A stretch of DNA of 64,000 nt, taken from NCBI GenBank assembly GCA_020796225.1, contig CM036759.1, positions 20,533,813 through 20,597,812 of the forward strand, given 5' to 3'. Numbering within the stretch: position 1 is the stretch's first letter; the number at the start of each line of letters is the position of its first letter. Shown here in pieces: positions 20,840-32,686 of this stretch. The notes beneath the pieces are model-generated. The model was not told the origin of the DNA, made no database searches, and saw only the letters and a list, made by a program, of their open reading frames with translations. This DNA comes from Arion vulgaris. Taxonomy: Eukaryota; Mollusca; Gastropoda; Stylommatophora; Arionidae. Both the position numbers and the translations under genes were made by a program.

Positions 20840-21522
20840 GTGTCATGTTGATATCTGGTTATATATTATTTTGCTCACAAGATATAATGTAAAATACATA
20901 AGAATTGTGATCTCAAACTTCGTTTGCCGGAAAGTACCTTAATGTCCCAGTTTTTGGGGCCTAGCCAAATCAATGATTTAAGTAAACGTGTCACGGTTTC
21001 TATGTGGAACTGCAAACTTGAGCAAGACTATTTTTGTTATACAGTCCATAAAAATCGAACCGCCTAATGTTTAACTTGTTTCTAACTGACACAGTATATG
21101 GACCTGTGATGTTTAAACTGTCATGCATACACCGACAAAATGTCAGATAAATAGACGAATAATCAATTGTTCTGATTTTGCTTTTTATTGAGGCAATAAT
21201 TTGATCAAGTATGTACTATAAAACATTTGTTGTCCACAGTAAATTAAGCGCATGACCAGAGATCGCTGAAGAAGAAGAAGTACTTTAAAAGATAATATTG
21301 CGAAACTAGTTGTAAAAAGAGATATTGTTTTAGATGGAAATTGTTCGTGAATTGTAATTTAAATTTTGATTAGTTCGGTGTGGATGCGTCTTTTATTCTG
21401 TATATTGCGCTTTACGTTATTCTTTATCAGAATATTGTCGGAGCAGACGGTGTGCTCCTGAAAGATTCACTAAAGCAAAATGTTCATTGAGAAAGCGATG
21501 GAATTGTAGCGTATACTGATAA
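20840..21522. other. No gene seen
   Basis: AT-rich with no recognised family. Confidence 0.5.
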
Positions 21523-21784
21523 TACAGGGTGTTCAACTTAAAAACAGCCCCAGTGATAAATAGAAATTTGCCAGATACGCATTGCATCTCCGTCTATTTA
21601 CTATTTAAACCGGTTCTGACTAGCTTGTCCTACGTCACATTTGTTCATCGCCCCTTCCGCACTACAATTACACACCGTCACACAACCTTGACCTATACTA
21701 CGTCATAACTGAACCTTCTCATTTCCATACATGTATGCCAGATTAGCTCCATTCATGGGCTGCTTTTAAGTTGAACACCCTGTA
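21523..21784. mobile_element. Mariner/Tc1-type MITE, 262 bp
   Basis: Bounded by TA on both sides. Inverted ends CAGGGTGTTCAACTTAAAAA at 21525 and its near-perfect reverse complement ending at 21782 (TTTTAAGTTGAACACCCTG). TA target sites with CAGGGTGTTC ends fit non-autonomous mariner-like elements. No coding capacity. Confidence 0.88.
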
Positions 21785-23189
21785 TAATGCTGCAACCTAA
21801 ACCATCAAATTATGCAATGGAGGAGATGGTTGTAGAAGAAACTTGCAACAGTGCGTTGAGATGTGTATAGCATCACACACGTTGTGTTTAACGCACTGAT
21901 CACGACTTTTGAATAGTTTTATTAAGATTCTTGTATCACCTTTTTTTTTAAACATGGGAACCTGGAAGAAGATACCAGCCGTATTCTCCCCCAAAGAATA
22001 CAACGTGTGCATAATTATGATAATGTTGATGCCACACGTATACATATGTGTATTTTAATTACCGAATTTCTTTAAAGATATTGTTATTTTATAATTTAAT
22101 TATGTTTATATGTTTGGTTATAATAGTATCATGGCTGTGGTAGCTTCTGTGAAGACGGCACACGTCTGGAATAGTACGTGGACAAAGTAGAAGAACTATT
22201 TAATACCAACTAAGATGAAAATATTGAAACCAATTCACCTGCATTTTATGTTGAGCCTGGACAGTTGTCGATCGTGACCAGGTTAGTGAAGAGGACTATC
22301 CTGTGTAAAGAATCAACAGCGATTAAAGTAAAAAAAAAAGTAACATACCAAATATCAGACATATTTTTTCTTAAATTGGACTGTATCGACTTCAAGACTA
22401 ACTTCTGGTGATACAGCTGATGTCCAAGTAACCGCTTCTATAGATTATAATCGATTCCAGTAAAAGTGCTTTTGTTGGCGAAAGGGATGACGTGAATGGG
22501 AAATAGTCATCAAATAAGGAATAAGTTTTTTTTCTGCAACTTATTCTTTGGACGTCATTGGACTATTCGTACTAGCTTCCGCCATCAATCAAAACCAGAC
22601 AGTTGTTATTGACACATCTCGCCATGCAAGTTGATTTTCAGGACCAAGGGTTGCTTGTACCTTGGACAGGTTAGTCAGTTATTCGTCTTGATATTCATTG
22701 TTGTGTCTTGCATCGGTTTTCTTTCCCATTTTATTATTCAGATATTTATCTTTCCTTATGATTATCATTAGTTTGTTGTGAACTGTTTTTTCTCTGTTCA
22801 GATGATCATTGCTTTATTACTGTGTCTATCGCTTTTTTATATCTTATTTTGTGATTATTTCTATGTGATCACTTGTGTGTTTGTTTCGTGTATTTGCTCG
22901 CTCGTTTATGTGTTCTAAATATAATGTGTAATGTATATATATATATATATATATATTCATGTTCTTTTCTCTTTACTCATTAAATGATACTGGGGTTTTC
23001 TATGAAATAAGAAAAAAAGAATACTAATATTATTAATGTGTTTAATAATCTGTCATTGTTCTGTTGTGTTTAATTATCTTTTTTCATGTTGAATTTAGCT
23101 ATTTAATTTTAAGCTCAAGATGGCAAACCATCGTATAAATAGAAAAAATGTAACCTTATTTCTACTCTTTCTTTGCTCCAATCCTGTTT
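21785..23189. other. No gene seen; (TA)n at 22933-22954
   Basis: AT-rich sequence with one short TA microsatellite. Open frames are short and compositional. Confidence 0.5.
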
Positions 23190-23735
23190 GTCTCACAGCG
23201 TCAGGTCAAGAAGAGATTTCTAAAACGGGCTCTTGTTTGCGCTTCGTAGATAGTGTCTTTTGTCGCATCTGTTATCTCTGAGGTCCATCTTTTGCGTGGC
23301 CGGCCTTTTGCTTTGTACCCATTGTATCGGAGCAGCATTGCTCTTTGAGGTGCACTGTCTGTTGGTAATCTGCTTATGTGGCCGAATCATTTAATTTGTT
23401 GTTTTTGATGAAGTCTAGTACTGATGTTGTACCCACTTTTTCCTGATGTCTTCATTTCTCAACCAGTCTCTTCTTGTTACATCCAGCATTCTGCGTAGAC
23501 ACTTCATCTCTGTCGTGACTAGTTTTCTACTATCATTTGTTGTCAGTGTCAAGGTTTGGCACTGGTAACATAATGTGGGAGAAAGATTGTGTTGAACATT
23601 GCTCTTTTGTGTTCATGGTGACATGTTTGCATTTTAATATTGTCGCCATTTGTCCTATCACTTGATTTGCTTTGTTGCATCTGTATTGAATTTCACTAAA
23701 TGTTTTTGTCACCATCAGTAGATAAACACAAACAG
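23190..23735 (-). pseudogene. LINE ORF2 C-terminus (AAG-tailed family), degraded
   Basis: Minus strand from 23715: TFSEIQYRCNKANQVIGQMA, LPVPNLDTDN, then EMKCLRRMLDVTRRDWLRN and RKKWVQHQ, and a final region with several stops. It is close to the 47.1-47.7 kb copy; both contain words equivalent to 'caaagagcaatg' and 'gatgcgacaaaagacac'. The RT palm is missing. Confidence 0.75.
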
Positions 23736-23834
23736 ATGAAGATCAATACATTGTATGAATACTACTTGATATATATTGCGTGTTACTACACCGTGTACAA
23801 ATGATACTTTCTTCTATGCTAGTTTCCTTCTTCT

Positions 23835-23955
23835 TCTTCTTCTTTCTCGAATCCTGTATGCCTCACAGCGTCAGGTCAGAAGAGATTTCTAAAACGGGCC
23901 CTAGTATGCGCTTCGTAGATAGTCTCTTTCGTCGCCTCTGTTATCTCTGAGTTTC
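23835..23955 (-). mobile_element. Second LINE 3' end of the same family
   Basis: About 115 bp almost identical to 23190-23285 ('ctcacagcgtcaggtcagaa', 'gatttctaaaacggg', 'gcgcttcgtagatagt'), again minus strand. It ends in a GAAGAAGAAG tail at 23828-23845 on the plus-strand left side: a very short 5'-truncated insertion. Confidence 0.8.
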
Positions 23956-24020
23956 CTTCTATCACTTTGTAAGAAATTACTTTTTAAAGCTTAATTTCTG
24001 TATTGTTATTTCAACAAAAT

Positions 24021-24284
24021 AAGACTTCTTCTTCGAATGCTCCATATTGATCACTTGTTTACCATTCTTTGTGATTTATCTGTGATCCAAACCTAGGAGT
24101 GATTGTACTATGTGCCAGTTATGCGCATTCTAGTAGGCCAGCACATCCAATTTCTGCGACGCTTTTTATTTACTAGTCTAACTTACCTAGACCTCTACCT
24201 CAATCGTCTCTTACGACATGCTTCGTAGATCGCATTGTTACTTTTATTTGCTCCTTGAGAGCCCCGGCAACACAGGGGGGCGTA
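24021..24284 (-). mobile_element. AAG-tailed SINE-like repeat
   Basis: Flanked by AACAAAAT at 24013-24020 and 24285-24292. The minus strand begins CGCCCCCCTGTGTTGCCGGG, includes GTAAGAGACGAT, and ends GAAGAAGAAG. One of five copies. Confidence 0.82.
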
Positions 24285-24475
24285 AACAAAATTATACAAA
24301 CTTGTCCTTGTTTTTCTGAAATATGTATTTCATTGATTTATTATGTACATGAAAACTTGACTGCAACGAATCTCTAACATTTCCTGTCCCCTGCCATAGT
24401 ACTTAATGTTTCTCTTCCTAGTAGTTTTCTTCTTGACTACAACATGTTCACTCCAGTAGAGTTATTAGAAGAATG

Positions 24476-24733
24476 CCACCCGAGTGGTTACCGGGGCCCA
24501 AATTTGGGGTATAAAGAATAGAACCACTGTTACCTGCCACGCATGTCGTAAGAGGCGATTAAGGAGGTTTGGCTGAAATCGGATGCACATGTCCTAAACA
24601 TGTAGAAGTCTATGCGTTTAGGGGCCTACCAAACCAATGTGCAACGTATACACGTTCTTGGCAAAGATCAAATCATATCACAAAGAGTGATTAAAATTGG
24701 TGGTAAAGAACGAACGCAAAAAGAAGAAGAAGA
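24476..24733 (+). mobile_element. AAG-tailed SINE-like repeat
   Basis: Begins CCACCCGAGTGGTTACCGGG, includes 'tgtcgtaagaggcgattaag', and ends in (AAG)n. An AGAAGAATG direct repeat flanks it, though the tail makes the right edge uncertain. It belongs to the same subfamily as 41889-42137. Confidence 0.82.
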
Positions 24734-24740
24734 AGAAGAA

Positions 24741-25734
24741 TGTCATGTCTCTTTATGATGTGTCCGGAATATTTCGTTTGTCTCTATTACATCTACTTTA
24801 ATAATTCCTACTCTTTTCTGAACTTTTTCAAGACTTCTTTATTTGATTGCTTCTGTGTCCTCGAAATATGCCAATTTCTTCACCAACTTCACATTTCTAA
24901 AGCTTCATATTTGTCTTTTAGCTGTTTGTTAAGTGAATGTTTCAGTGCCAAACAGAAACTTATCCTATATAAAACATCGTATTTCTTATGAATATATATA
25001 TTATTATGTGTTTGGATGTCAACATGTGTGTAATATTGTTGCATGCAGTGTTTCTCATATCTATTCTTGTCATAATCTCAGTTTTCTATTCTTTTCATAA
25101 TCTCAGTTTTCTGTTCTTCATACTTTATTATTGTATGTTCATGATATAAAAATGTGTTTACTTGTTCAAATTTTTATTGATTTTTTTCTTATTTTTAATT
25201 TGATTTCTCACTTGTTTTGTTCATTATCACACTTTTTGTTTTTCAATATACATGTTCAATCCATATTCATCAAGACAACTGTTTACATCTTCTAAGTATA
25301 TATTATTTAACTTTAAATTATATAATCCAATCTTCCAATTGTTAAATTGATAGGATATTATCTCTGAATACTGTACTTTTTTATGACATCGACAAACAAA
25401 TGTGCGAAAGAAATATTTTGTGCATATGTTGTCATTTGGAGGGCCTTACGAGTCGTTTCAGTTAGCAATGAACTGGTTGGTAGTCCGCCTGTTAATTCTT
25501 CGATGAAACTGCAAAAATAATTGATTGATCACCATCGACGGGCTTTGTAAGTTTCCAATAATTCATCATTGTGCTCCATTGACCAATTGTTCGCAACTTT
25601 TAATGTCTACATCATACTTCTAATCTACATCACGTCTATCTCTTGGTCGTTTCTCCCGGACACTTTACGTAAATCTGTTTTGCAATTTCAGCCATAGTAG
25701 TAGGTAAGCAGTGAAGGAACCCCTTTCATACTAC
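24741..25734. other. No gene seen
   Basis: T-rich, with a small duplication ('ttttcataatctcagttttct') near 25070-25110. Nothing else recognisable. Confidence 0.5.
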
Positions 25735-25985
25735 GTGGTATTTAGGGTAATACGGTGTTAGGTCCATATTGTTCATTGACCTTCGGCACACGATGGATGG
25801 TGTGGTCAACATCACGCTGGCCACCTTTACTTCACAGTGCTTTTTATTGTACCCAATTGAGGCTGAGTCGACCTGAGAGCTGTTATGGTCGACCTGAGAG
25901 CTGTAAAATTCCACGCCGACTGTGGGAATTGAACCCACTAGCATGAGAAGCGAGTTCACTAACAACTGCGCTACTGCGGCTCTCA
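25735..25985 (-). mobile_element. tRNA-derived SINE, family 5
   Basis: The minus strand from 25985 has a good tRNA-like head: GAGAGCCGCAGTAGCGCAGT, then GCTAGTGGGTTCAATTCCCA with a near-perfect B box. The body contains the word CAGCTCTCAGGTCGAC twice and continues to about 25735. It is not a functional tRNA: the acceptor strands do not pair across the head. Confidence 0.75.
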
Positions 25986-26524
25986 ATTTCAGTTTATTAT
26001 CTACAAACTTTTGACTAAAAACCTTGATCCAATAAATGAACGTCATTTCCTGATAAGATAAATACTTGTATAATTAAACGTATACCACACGTGACGTCTG
26101 TATTATTTCAGTTACTGTGTCTTAGAAATTGAACGAATCTAGCTAAGGGTGGATAAGCGGTTGCCATGTTTTCTTAATTTTAGATTGTGTAAACTGAAGG
26201 AAGATTGACCAAGAACTGATGTTGATAGAACAAGTCTGTTCGTATAGCATCCCAAAATCATATCGATTCTGCGAGACCGGTACGAAAAGACGGGACGGTT
26301 CGATATCCTTACCAATCAGACTGCGATGAAATCCAAACTTGCGAGGATATGATTGGGTTAACAGATATCCCACACGTGTTTATCAACATGTCTGATCGAG
26401 CCTACAAATGATAAAAATATTGAGTTGGAGACATGAGGGTTCTTAATATCATTTTGTCTTGATGTTCGATAGAAGATCAAATAATAAAACTTAACTTGGT
26501 TTCACAAGTAGGCTCGTTTCGTAG

Positions 26525-26559
<35 letters not shown>

Positions 26560-26614
26560 CTGTATTTCAACTCTTCCATTTTGTGTTCTATCTGTCTAAA
26601 AGGATCTAAGGGCA
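25986..26614. other. No gene seen; (TA)n at 26527-26557
   Basis: AT-rich with one TA microsatellite of about 30 bp. Confidence 0.5.
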
Positions 26615-26845
26615 AAGGATTGACTCCGTTGCCCCGGGTTTACGATATGGCTCCGTCCATGTCGGCAGAAATGGCACGCCATCTTCCTAAACTGTTGCAC
26701 AAAGCACAGAATCCGTAGCTCCAGCAATAATCATAGGGATCGTATGAAAATATTTCACAAATGACTTGATCCGTATTCGAACCCACAGCTTTCAGAACAA
26801 CAGGCAGACATCTTAACTACTTCGCCGCAGTGACCCCATTGTGTC
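26615..26845 (-). mobile_element. tRNA-derived SINE, family 6
   Basis: Minus strand head GGGGTCACTGCGGCGAAGTA, then a strong B box in CTGTGGGTTCGAATACGG. The body 'tgctggagctacggattctgtgc' and the 3' block 'gccatttctgcc' to 'gccatatcgtaaacccgggg' match the SINE at 37.2 kb, whose end became a satellite. Confidence 0.78.
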
Positions 26846-26957
26846 CATTATTACAGAGTATATAGACAGATAAGCATAGAGTTGTTTATACTTCCATTTA
26901 TTTAAATGTGTACTATATGTGAGCTATGGGTGTGCTATGTGAGCTATATGTGTGGCA

Positions 26958-26959
<2 letters not shown>

Positions 26960-27030
<71 letters not shown>
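26960..27030. repeat. (TA)n microsatellite, ~70 bp
   Basis: Uninterrupted TA dinucleotide run directly next to the 3' end of the LINE fragment that follows. Confidence 0.97.
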
Positions 27031-27031
<1 letters not shown>

Positions 27032-27034
27032 CCT

Positions 27035-28330
27035 TTTTCGTCTTTACAGATGGTCAATTGGCAGGTGTTTCACTGTGACAACTTCTTAGTTTTCGCTTGT
27101 CTTTCAGTTCATCCCTAAGTCTCTCTTCAAAAGATTCTGCACCTTTGCGCAATGTTGTTTTCCATATATCTCAATCATCAGCTAGTTTTCCCATTTGTTG
27201 GGACCGATAGAAAAGTTATTCATTGAGGTCTTGCAGACATCTTTATATCTGAGCAGTGGTCTGCCTTGGTGCCTCTTCCCCTGCGAAAGTTCATAGAACA
27301 ACATTTGTTTTGGAATGCGGCCATTGTCCATTCTTCGCACATGCCCTAGCCATCTTAGTCGTCTACTGCTGAGCATGCCCTAGCCATCTAAGTCTTCTAC
27401 TACTGAGCATGTCCATGATGGAAGGCAAGTTTGCATGTTGCAGTACTTCAGAGTTGGTTATCTTGTCGCACCACCTGATGTTCATACTTTTGCGCAGACA
27501 TCGAAGGTGAAAGATGTTAAGTCTTCTCTCATGCCCTGAGTAGGCTGTCCATGTTTCTGAGCCATATAGTAAAGAGCTAATTACACAGGCTCGATATATT
27601 TGAATCTTCGTCTGCAATGTTAATTTTTTGTTGTCCCACGTTCTCTTTGATACTTTGCCGAATGTAGTAGCCGCGCTGTCTATTCGAGCGTTGATTTCTT
27701 CATCAAGAGAAAAGTTGGCAGTGAATATGGATCCAAGATAGCATAATTTTTTAACTGGGGTTAGATGGTTACCATTTAAAGTGATATTTGTTGATGTGTT
27801 ATTTTCCTGACATAAAACCACTGTTTTGGTGACACTTATAGTCAGAGAAAACAGGTCGCATGTCCTTGCCAAATTATTTATTAGGGATTGCAGTGTAGCT
27901 GTGTGCACCTAAGGCAGCATTGTCAGCGAAAAGGAGTTTCTTGAGAAGAATTTCTGTTGTTTTTGTTTTGGTTCTTAAGCGAGCCAAGTTGAAGAGTGAG
28001 CCATTAGATCTTGTGCGGATGAAAACATCTTGACCAGCACCCCGAAGGCGTGGCGTAACAAGACTGCGAAGAAGATGCCAAAGAGAGTAGGGGCAAGGAC
28101 ACAGCCCTGTTTGACTCCATTCTTAACCTCGAAGTCATCAGATATACTACCATCGAACTGTATACTGGCTTTCATGCCCTCATTAAGGAGACAATCAGTT
28201 GGACAACTTTGGGGGAGAAGTAACGATATGTATTAATATTTTATAAAGTCCTAGTCTGCTGACCATGTCAAATGCCTTTTTTCAGATCTACGAAAGCAAT
28301 GAACAATGACTTTCTCTGCTCTAGTACAAG
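27035..28330 (-). pseudogene. LINE reverse transcriptase, partial and broken
   Basis: The longest RT fragment of a non-LTR element here. On the minus strand: LEQRKSLFIAFVDLKK (motif A region, D present, then a frame break), SISDDFEVKNGVKQGCVLAP, and TLFGIFFAVLLRHAFG. The catalytic box reads LLFADNAALGAHT, so the second Asp of FADD is Asn. Then KKLCYLGSIFTANFSLDEEI, RACVISSLLYGSETWTAYSG, SSRRLRWLGHVRRMDNGRI and KRHQGRPLLRYKDVCKTSMN. A 34-bp tandem duplication (27342-27409) adds a frameshift. It is 5'-truncated and ends near a (TA)n run. Confidence 0.88.
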
Positions 28331-28743
28331 ATATAAAACATATCAGGAGAAAACAAATGCCCGTACAATAATCTTTACATGGCCTACAGAAACAAATATG
28401 AATCTCTTGAAACTATATTTATTTGAGAGTTGGTCACTTTCATATTTTTGCTTTGATTAGTACAGTTGTTAAACTTAGTGCGATGAAGTCAAGCATTCGG
28501 CTCTGGACGCGTAAAACAATATCGCGGTTATAGTGTGAACACCTTGGAGGTTTGTTTTAAGAATGGATGTATCCGTATAAACATAGACTTTCGACTGTAA
28601 ATACACTGTGATCTGAAAATATATTTTAATAAAAATTGTAGATATATGCTTGACCTATACTGTCCCTACGCTCACGTCAAGCTATCACTTGCAGGTTACC
28701 ACGGAGATATCCACTACTCGGGGATGCTAATCAATGTTAAGGG
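28331..28743. other. No gene seen
   Basis: Unassigned AT-rich sequence. Confidence 0.5.
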
Positions 28744-28946
28744 CCCGCCTGCCAGCGTGTTCGTAGCGCGTTGGACGACGGGTGACAAGCCCCTTGTGAG
28801 TGCAGTTCAATTCCGCGGGCTGGCAAAAAAGCCACATGTTCTCCATATTTGCGATGTTCGTGGCACCGAACTGAAGGGTTACGATGTCCATGGATCCGAG
28901 CCGAAGAACTGAAAACTCAGCGCCTCTGGATCGGGAAAATAAAATC
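28744..28946 (+). mobile_element. tRNA-derived SINE, family 3, complete copy
   Basis: Flanked by ATGTTAAGGG at 28734-28743 and 28947-28956. Head CCGCCTGCCAGCGTGTTCGT-AGCGCGTTGG with B box AGTTCAATTCCG; central block 'gttcgtggcaccgaactgaa', 'gggttacgatgtccatgg', 'ctctggatcggg', then an A-rich end. The open frame through it is spurious. Confidence 0.87.
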
Positions 28947-28956
28947 ATGTTAAGGG

Positions 28957-30084
28957 TATGTAAGTCAAACTCGGAATGTTGTGAATGTTCGAAGCTGAAA
29001 GAACAATCATCAAAGTGACCACAGGTGTGACCCAACGAAGAGAAGAAGAATGAATCCCGACAGATGAGGAAATAGCAATTTCCACATGGTTATAATTACA
29101 CTCGCTGTTGAATCTAGATATTGGTGCAGTAGGAAGCGGATATCAAGCATCTAATAGCAGTTAAAACACTGGATGATGATGTTGCAGTATATACAAATGG
29201 GTATGTTTATCTTAGAAATATGACTGTATTTTGTGGCTAGCGAGCTGATGATTCTTGTTTAGCTGGAGCACGAGTGACTATTATGTCCAGTACGAGACTG
29301 TTGCTACAGTCCTCCACTGTCTATCTGATACTGTTATTGTTGCGTCTTTCTGTCCATTTTTCGAAATGTCCAAAATAAAAGTTTGGAACCTGAACCACGC
29401 GGGACAAACATGCTTTCATTATAAACACCTATTGTCGAAGTGTTGAAAATTGATAATGAGTTCCTCGGTTGTTTCATTATAAACACCTATTGTCGAAGTG
29501 TTGAAAATTGATAATGAGTTCCTCGGTTGCTCATCGACCGTCTGTTTGAAACCTGCCAACCCTTCATCTGCCTGAGATAAACAAAGCACATATGGGTCTT
29601 TAGCGAGTGTTGTGACATCGGTTCAGTAACCAGTAACCAATCATTTACGATTATAAGAACTTGAATTTGTTATCACCTTTAACCTTTAATGACAGTTTAA
29701 CAAGGAAAAGTAAAACAAAAATATTGTATTTTTTGTTCTTTCTATTAAATTAAAAATGAAAATATTCTTTTTGAAATATTCAGACGTCTCCATTTTGTTT
29801 ATTTAGTTTGTTTACTATTTCCAAAATGTCAGTGTTTTGTTTGTATCATTTTGTCCCATGTTATATATATTACATTGACTGTCGATCACTTCAGTCTTTA
29901 GCATATTGCGTCTAATTTACATTTGTACGTTGTATGTTAAAGAAGTAATTCAATTACTGATGTAAATGAAACGATATTGTCTGGTTTCTCGATGATCTCT
30001 TTTATGTTATCTGTGTTTCTGATGAAAGTTTATTACACTTTTGGTTTGTAACATTTAACGAATTTAAGAAACGCGTCTGGTCGA
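28957..30084. other. No gene seen; perfect 58-bp tandem duplication at 29414-29529
   Basis: Two identical 58-bp copies starting 'tttcattataaacacc' lie side by side, implying a very recent duplication. The rest is unassigned. Confidence 0.6.
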
Positions 30085-30540
30085 ATCGATTAGAGCGTGG
30101 GCTCCCATTCGGGAGACGTGGGTTCGATCCCCGGTAAGGTCAGTGAGTTTTTATTCGGTGGCATAAAGCAAAATATCCTAACCTGAACAGTTACCCGGTG
30201 ACTGCGCTAGCCATGCGACCACTAAATTTCTCAGGCTCATGTCCCTCCTGGTCCTACGCCGTTCTAAAAAGCGGTATTAGTTAATTGCATATCCTTTACA
30301 GGACTTTGCGAATCAACCCCAGTGTTTTAACGCTGTTTGTGATTTTTATATGCATTATTACGTTCAGTAGTTTGCCATTGAATGGGTTGTGCCATCGTCC
30401 TTTTGTAAAAATCCATGTGGAACAATTTGCAACTAAACTGTCCGCAGCGTGATTCGAACTCAGAACGTCGGATTTAATAGACCAAGTCACTATCCCCTAA
30501 GCCACAGACGCCACCATAAAAAGCGGTATTACAGGCAGTA
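30085..30540 (+). mobile_element. tRNA-derived SINE, family 7 (interrupted)
   Basis: Head GCGTCTGGTCGAATCGATTA-GAGCG, anticodon-arm-like GGCTCCCATTCGGGAG and a perfect B box in GTGGGTTCGATCCCC make this the most tRNA-like sequence in the window. No acceptor stem closes, so I call it a SINE. The body is interrupted at 30279 by another SINE and resumes at 30517 with 'aggcagtaaagac'. Confidence 0.75.
30280..30516 (-). mobile_element. SINE family 1 nested in SINE family 7
   Basis: Exact 15-bp TSD TAAAAAGCGGTATTA at 30265-30279 and 30517-30531. The minus strand starts GGTGGCGTCTGTGGCTTAGG, has the B box GAGTTCGAATCACG, the body 'actactgaacgta', and ends GTCCTGTAAAGGATATGC. Confidence 0.93.
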
Positions 30541-30785
30541 AAGACATTTTTAAAAAGACACTTAACCAATATTGTGCACATTTAAAAAAAGACACTTAAC
30601 CAATATTGTGCGCATTTAAAAAAAGACACTTAACCAATACTGTGCACATTTTAAAAAGACACTTAACCAATATTGTGCACATTTAAAAAAAGACATTTAA
30701 CCAATATTGTGCACATTTACAAAAAGACACTTAACCAATATTGTGCGCATTTAAAAAAAACACTTAACCAATATTGTGCGCATCT
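30533..30785 (+). repeat. ~35-bp minisatellite at a SINE 3' end, ~7 units
   Basis: Unit 'agacacttaaccaatattgtgcacatttaaaaa' with variable A runs. It starts where the family 7 SINE tail ends, so it probably grew from that tail. Confidence 0.9.
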
Positions 30786-30894
30786 TTGACCAAAATGTAA
30801 ATATTGTATCATGCTACAAATAGTTTATGAAAAAAATAACAAGGAAAAGAAACAATAAGTTTCAGTCCACACTATTTAGTTTTACAGGGAAATT

Positions 30895-31170
30895 AGGATC
30901 GTTGATAGCGAAGTTGATAACGCTCTGGGAGAGTGACTACTTGCCGTGATAGTTCCGGGGTTCAAATCCATCTAGTGATAACAATTATCGGTGTTAAGAC
31001 GTTATGCGGTTGGACTACCAAGAAACCCTGTTCCTTTACTTGGGGACCTAAATTACAAGTACCTCTGAAGTCGGAGTAAAGTTTGTCTGAAGGGCTACGG
31101 GCACTGTTGTTAGCGAAAGTATGTCTTCACGAAACATTCAGTCAGAATTCATAGCCGGTGAATGATGAAA
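30895..31170 (+). mobile_element. tRNA-derived SINE, family 8
   Basis: A-box-like GTTGATAGCGAAGTTGATAA and B box GGGGTTCAAATCCATC, then a body with 'gcggttggactaccaag' and 'aagtcggagtaaagtttgtc'. No TSD found. A faint relative may lie near 985-1130. Confidence 0.68.
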
Positions 31171-31712
31171 AAACCCACTTTTTGGAGGTTTTGTTTGTGC
31201 TTTTTCTTATCAACCAAGTTAATCACTCTGTATAATTTGTGTCGTTTGCGCTGAGAACGTAAGTACTTTAACCGTAGTTAGACCCAACCGTATAAAAGAC
31301 GATCACATTTTAATTTCGTCTTTAGTAAATAGCATATTATCCCACATGACACATATTTGTAGAGACCAGCAACTGTAAGATTAAACAAATAGAAAAACGC
31401 CACTGTAAAGAACCACATCAGGAGTTAGACTGTATCATGATATATGAGCTGGTTGATCCTACGGAGACCGTCAGAGATGTTCCATTATATCAACAGTAAC
31501 ATGGAAAAAATAAAATATGGTATATATGTCGCTATTACTGTCTGCCGCAGAAATATTGACGTTGAACAAGCAGCTGGGAGTATGTAAGTGAGTAAAGCCT
31601 TGGAGGTGTATACAGAAGAATTGGGCGTGTTTCATGGAAACAAAGTAAACGCGTAACAATATCTGACTACATTAGAACGTAAGAATACATGGATAAATTA
31701 AATGAAAGAATT
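31171..31712. other. No gene seen
   Basis: Unassigned AT-rich sequence. Confidence 0.5.
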
Positions 31713-31722
31713 GATAGTATAT

Positions 31723-31971
31723 GAAAAATGAAAATCGTGCCATATCCTTTACAGGACGTAGCCATCAACCACAGTAAACTAGTTGATTTCCTCGGCACCA
31801 CTTATACGTTCAGTAGTTTGTCATTGCTTTCCGAACGGTGAGGTCTATTTTTAACTTTCGTAAAAATCCCACGGAAACGAATTTGCTTCAAAACTTGCCT
31901 ACCGTGGGGTTTGAACCAGGTACGCTTGAGTTTGTGATCGAGCTCACTACCGCTTGAGCTACAGAGGCTCA
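31723..31971 (-). mobile_element. tRNA-derived SINE, family 1, complete copy
   Basis: TSD GATAGTATAT at 31713-31722 and 31972-31981. The minus strand starts GAGCCTCTGTAGCTCAAGCG with a clear A box. B box CTGGTTCAAACCCC; body 'agacctcaccgttcgg', 'actactgaacgtataagtgg'; 3' end GTCCTGTAAAGGATATGGCA. Best reference copy of the family. A short 34-bp repeat follows at 31985-32055. Confidence 0.92.
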
Positions 31972-32431
31972 GATAGTATATAGGGATAAACTAAATGAAA
32001 GAATAGATAAGATATAGAGATAAACTAAATAAAAGAATAGATAGGATATAGAGAGAAAGAAAATGTGTATGTTCAAAGCTTCATATCCTACATTGGATCA
32101 CAAAAGCACACACCAGAACAGAAACATATGCTCTCGTTTCTGTGTATGACCTGTTGACATTTATTTCACTGACAGCACTGCATTCTAAAATCGCTATATG
32201 CCTCACAATATATAAGAGCCTCAGCATACAACAATTGCGTTCAAATGACAAAGTTTTACAGTTCTGTTTATTATTCAAATACTGTACTTCCTCGACTATT
32301 TGATTACCATTATTTCACACTTTGATGTTTCTGAATCCAGGATACTCTTAATTGGCTTTTGACTTCTACATTGAATTGCATTGCGAAAATAGTGTTATAG
32401 TAGTCTCCGTTGTGTCGATCGTTATGTGGTT

Positions 32432-32686
32432 TGAAAAAAGTCGTGGCATATCCTTCACAGGACGTAGCCATCAACCACAGTAAACGAGTCGTTGATTTGA
32501 TTTTATAGGCACCACTTATACGTTCAGTAGTTTACCATTGCTTTCTGAACGGTGAGGTCTATTTTTACCTTTGTAAAAATCCCACGGAAACGAATTTGCT
32601 TCCAAACTTGTCCAGCCTGGGGTTTGAACCAGTTACGCTTGGTTTGTGATCGAGCTTACTACCGCTTGAGCTACAGACGCTCACTT
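32432..32686 (-). mobile_element. tRNA-derived SINE, family 1
   Basis: Nearly identical to 31723-31971, minus strand, with the same head, body and GTCCTGTGAAGGATATGCC end. Possible TSD around TGGTTT (32426-32431 and 32690-32695). Confidence 0.88.

Noticed and set aside
28646..28912. 88-codon open frame
   Set aside because: Overlaps a SINE family 3 copy with a clear TSD.
30085..30155. Functional tRNA gene
   Set aside because: A good B box and arm-like sequence are present, but no acceptor stem closes and the sequence runs on into a SINE body. The same holds for the heads at 25.98, 26.84, 31.97 and 45.94 kb.
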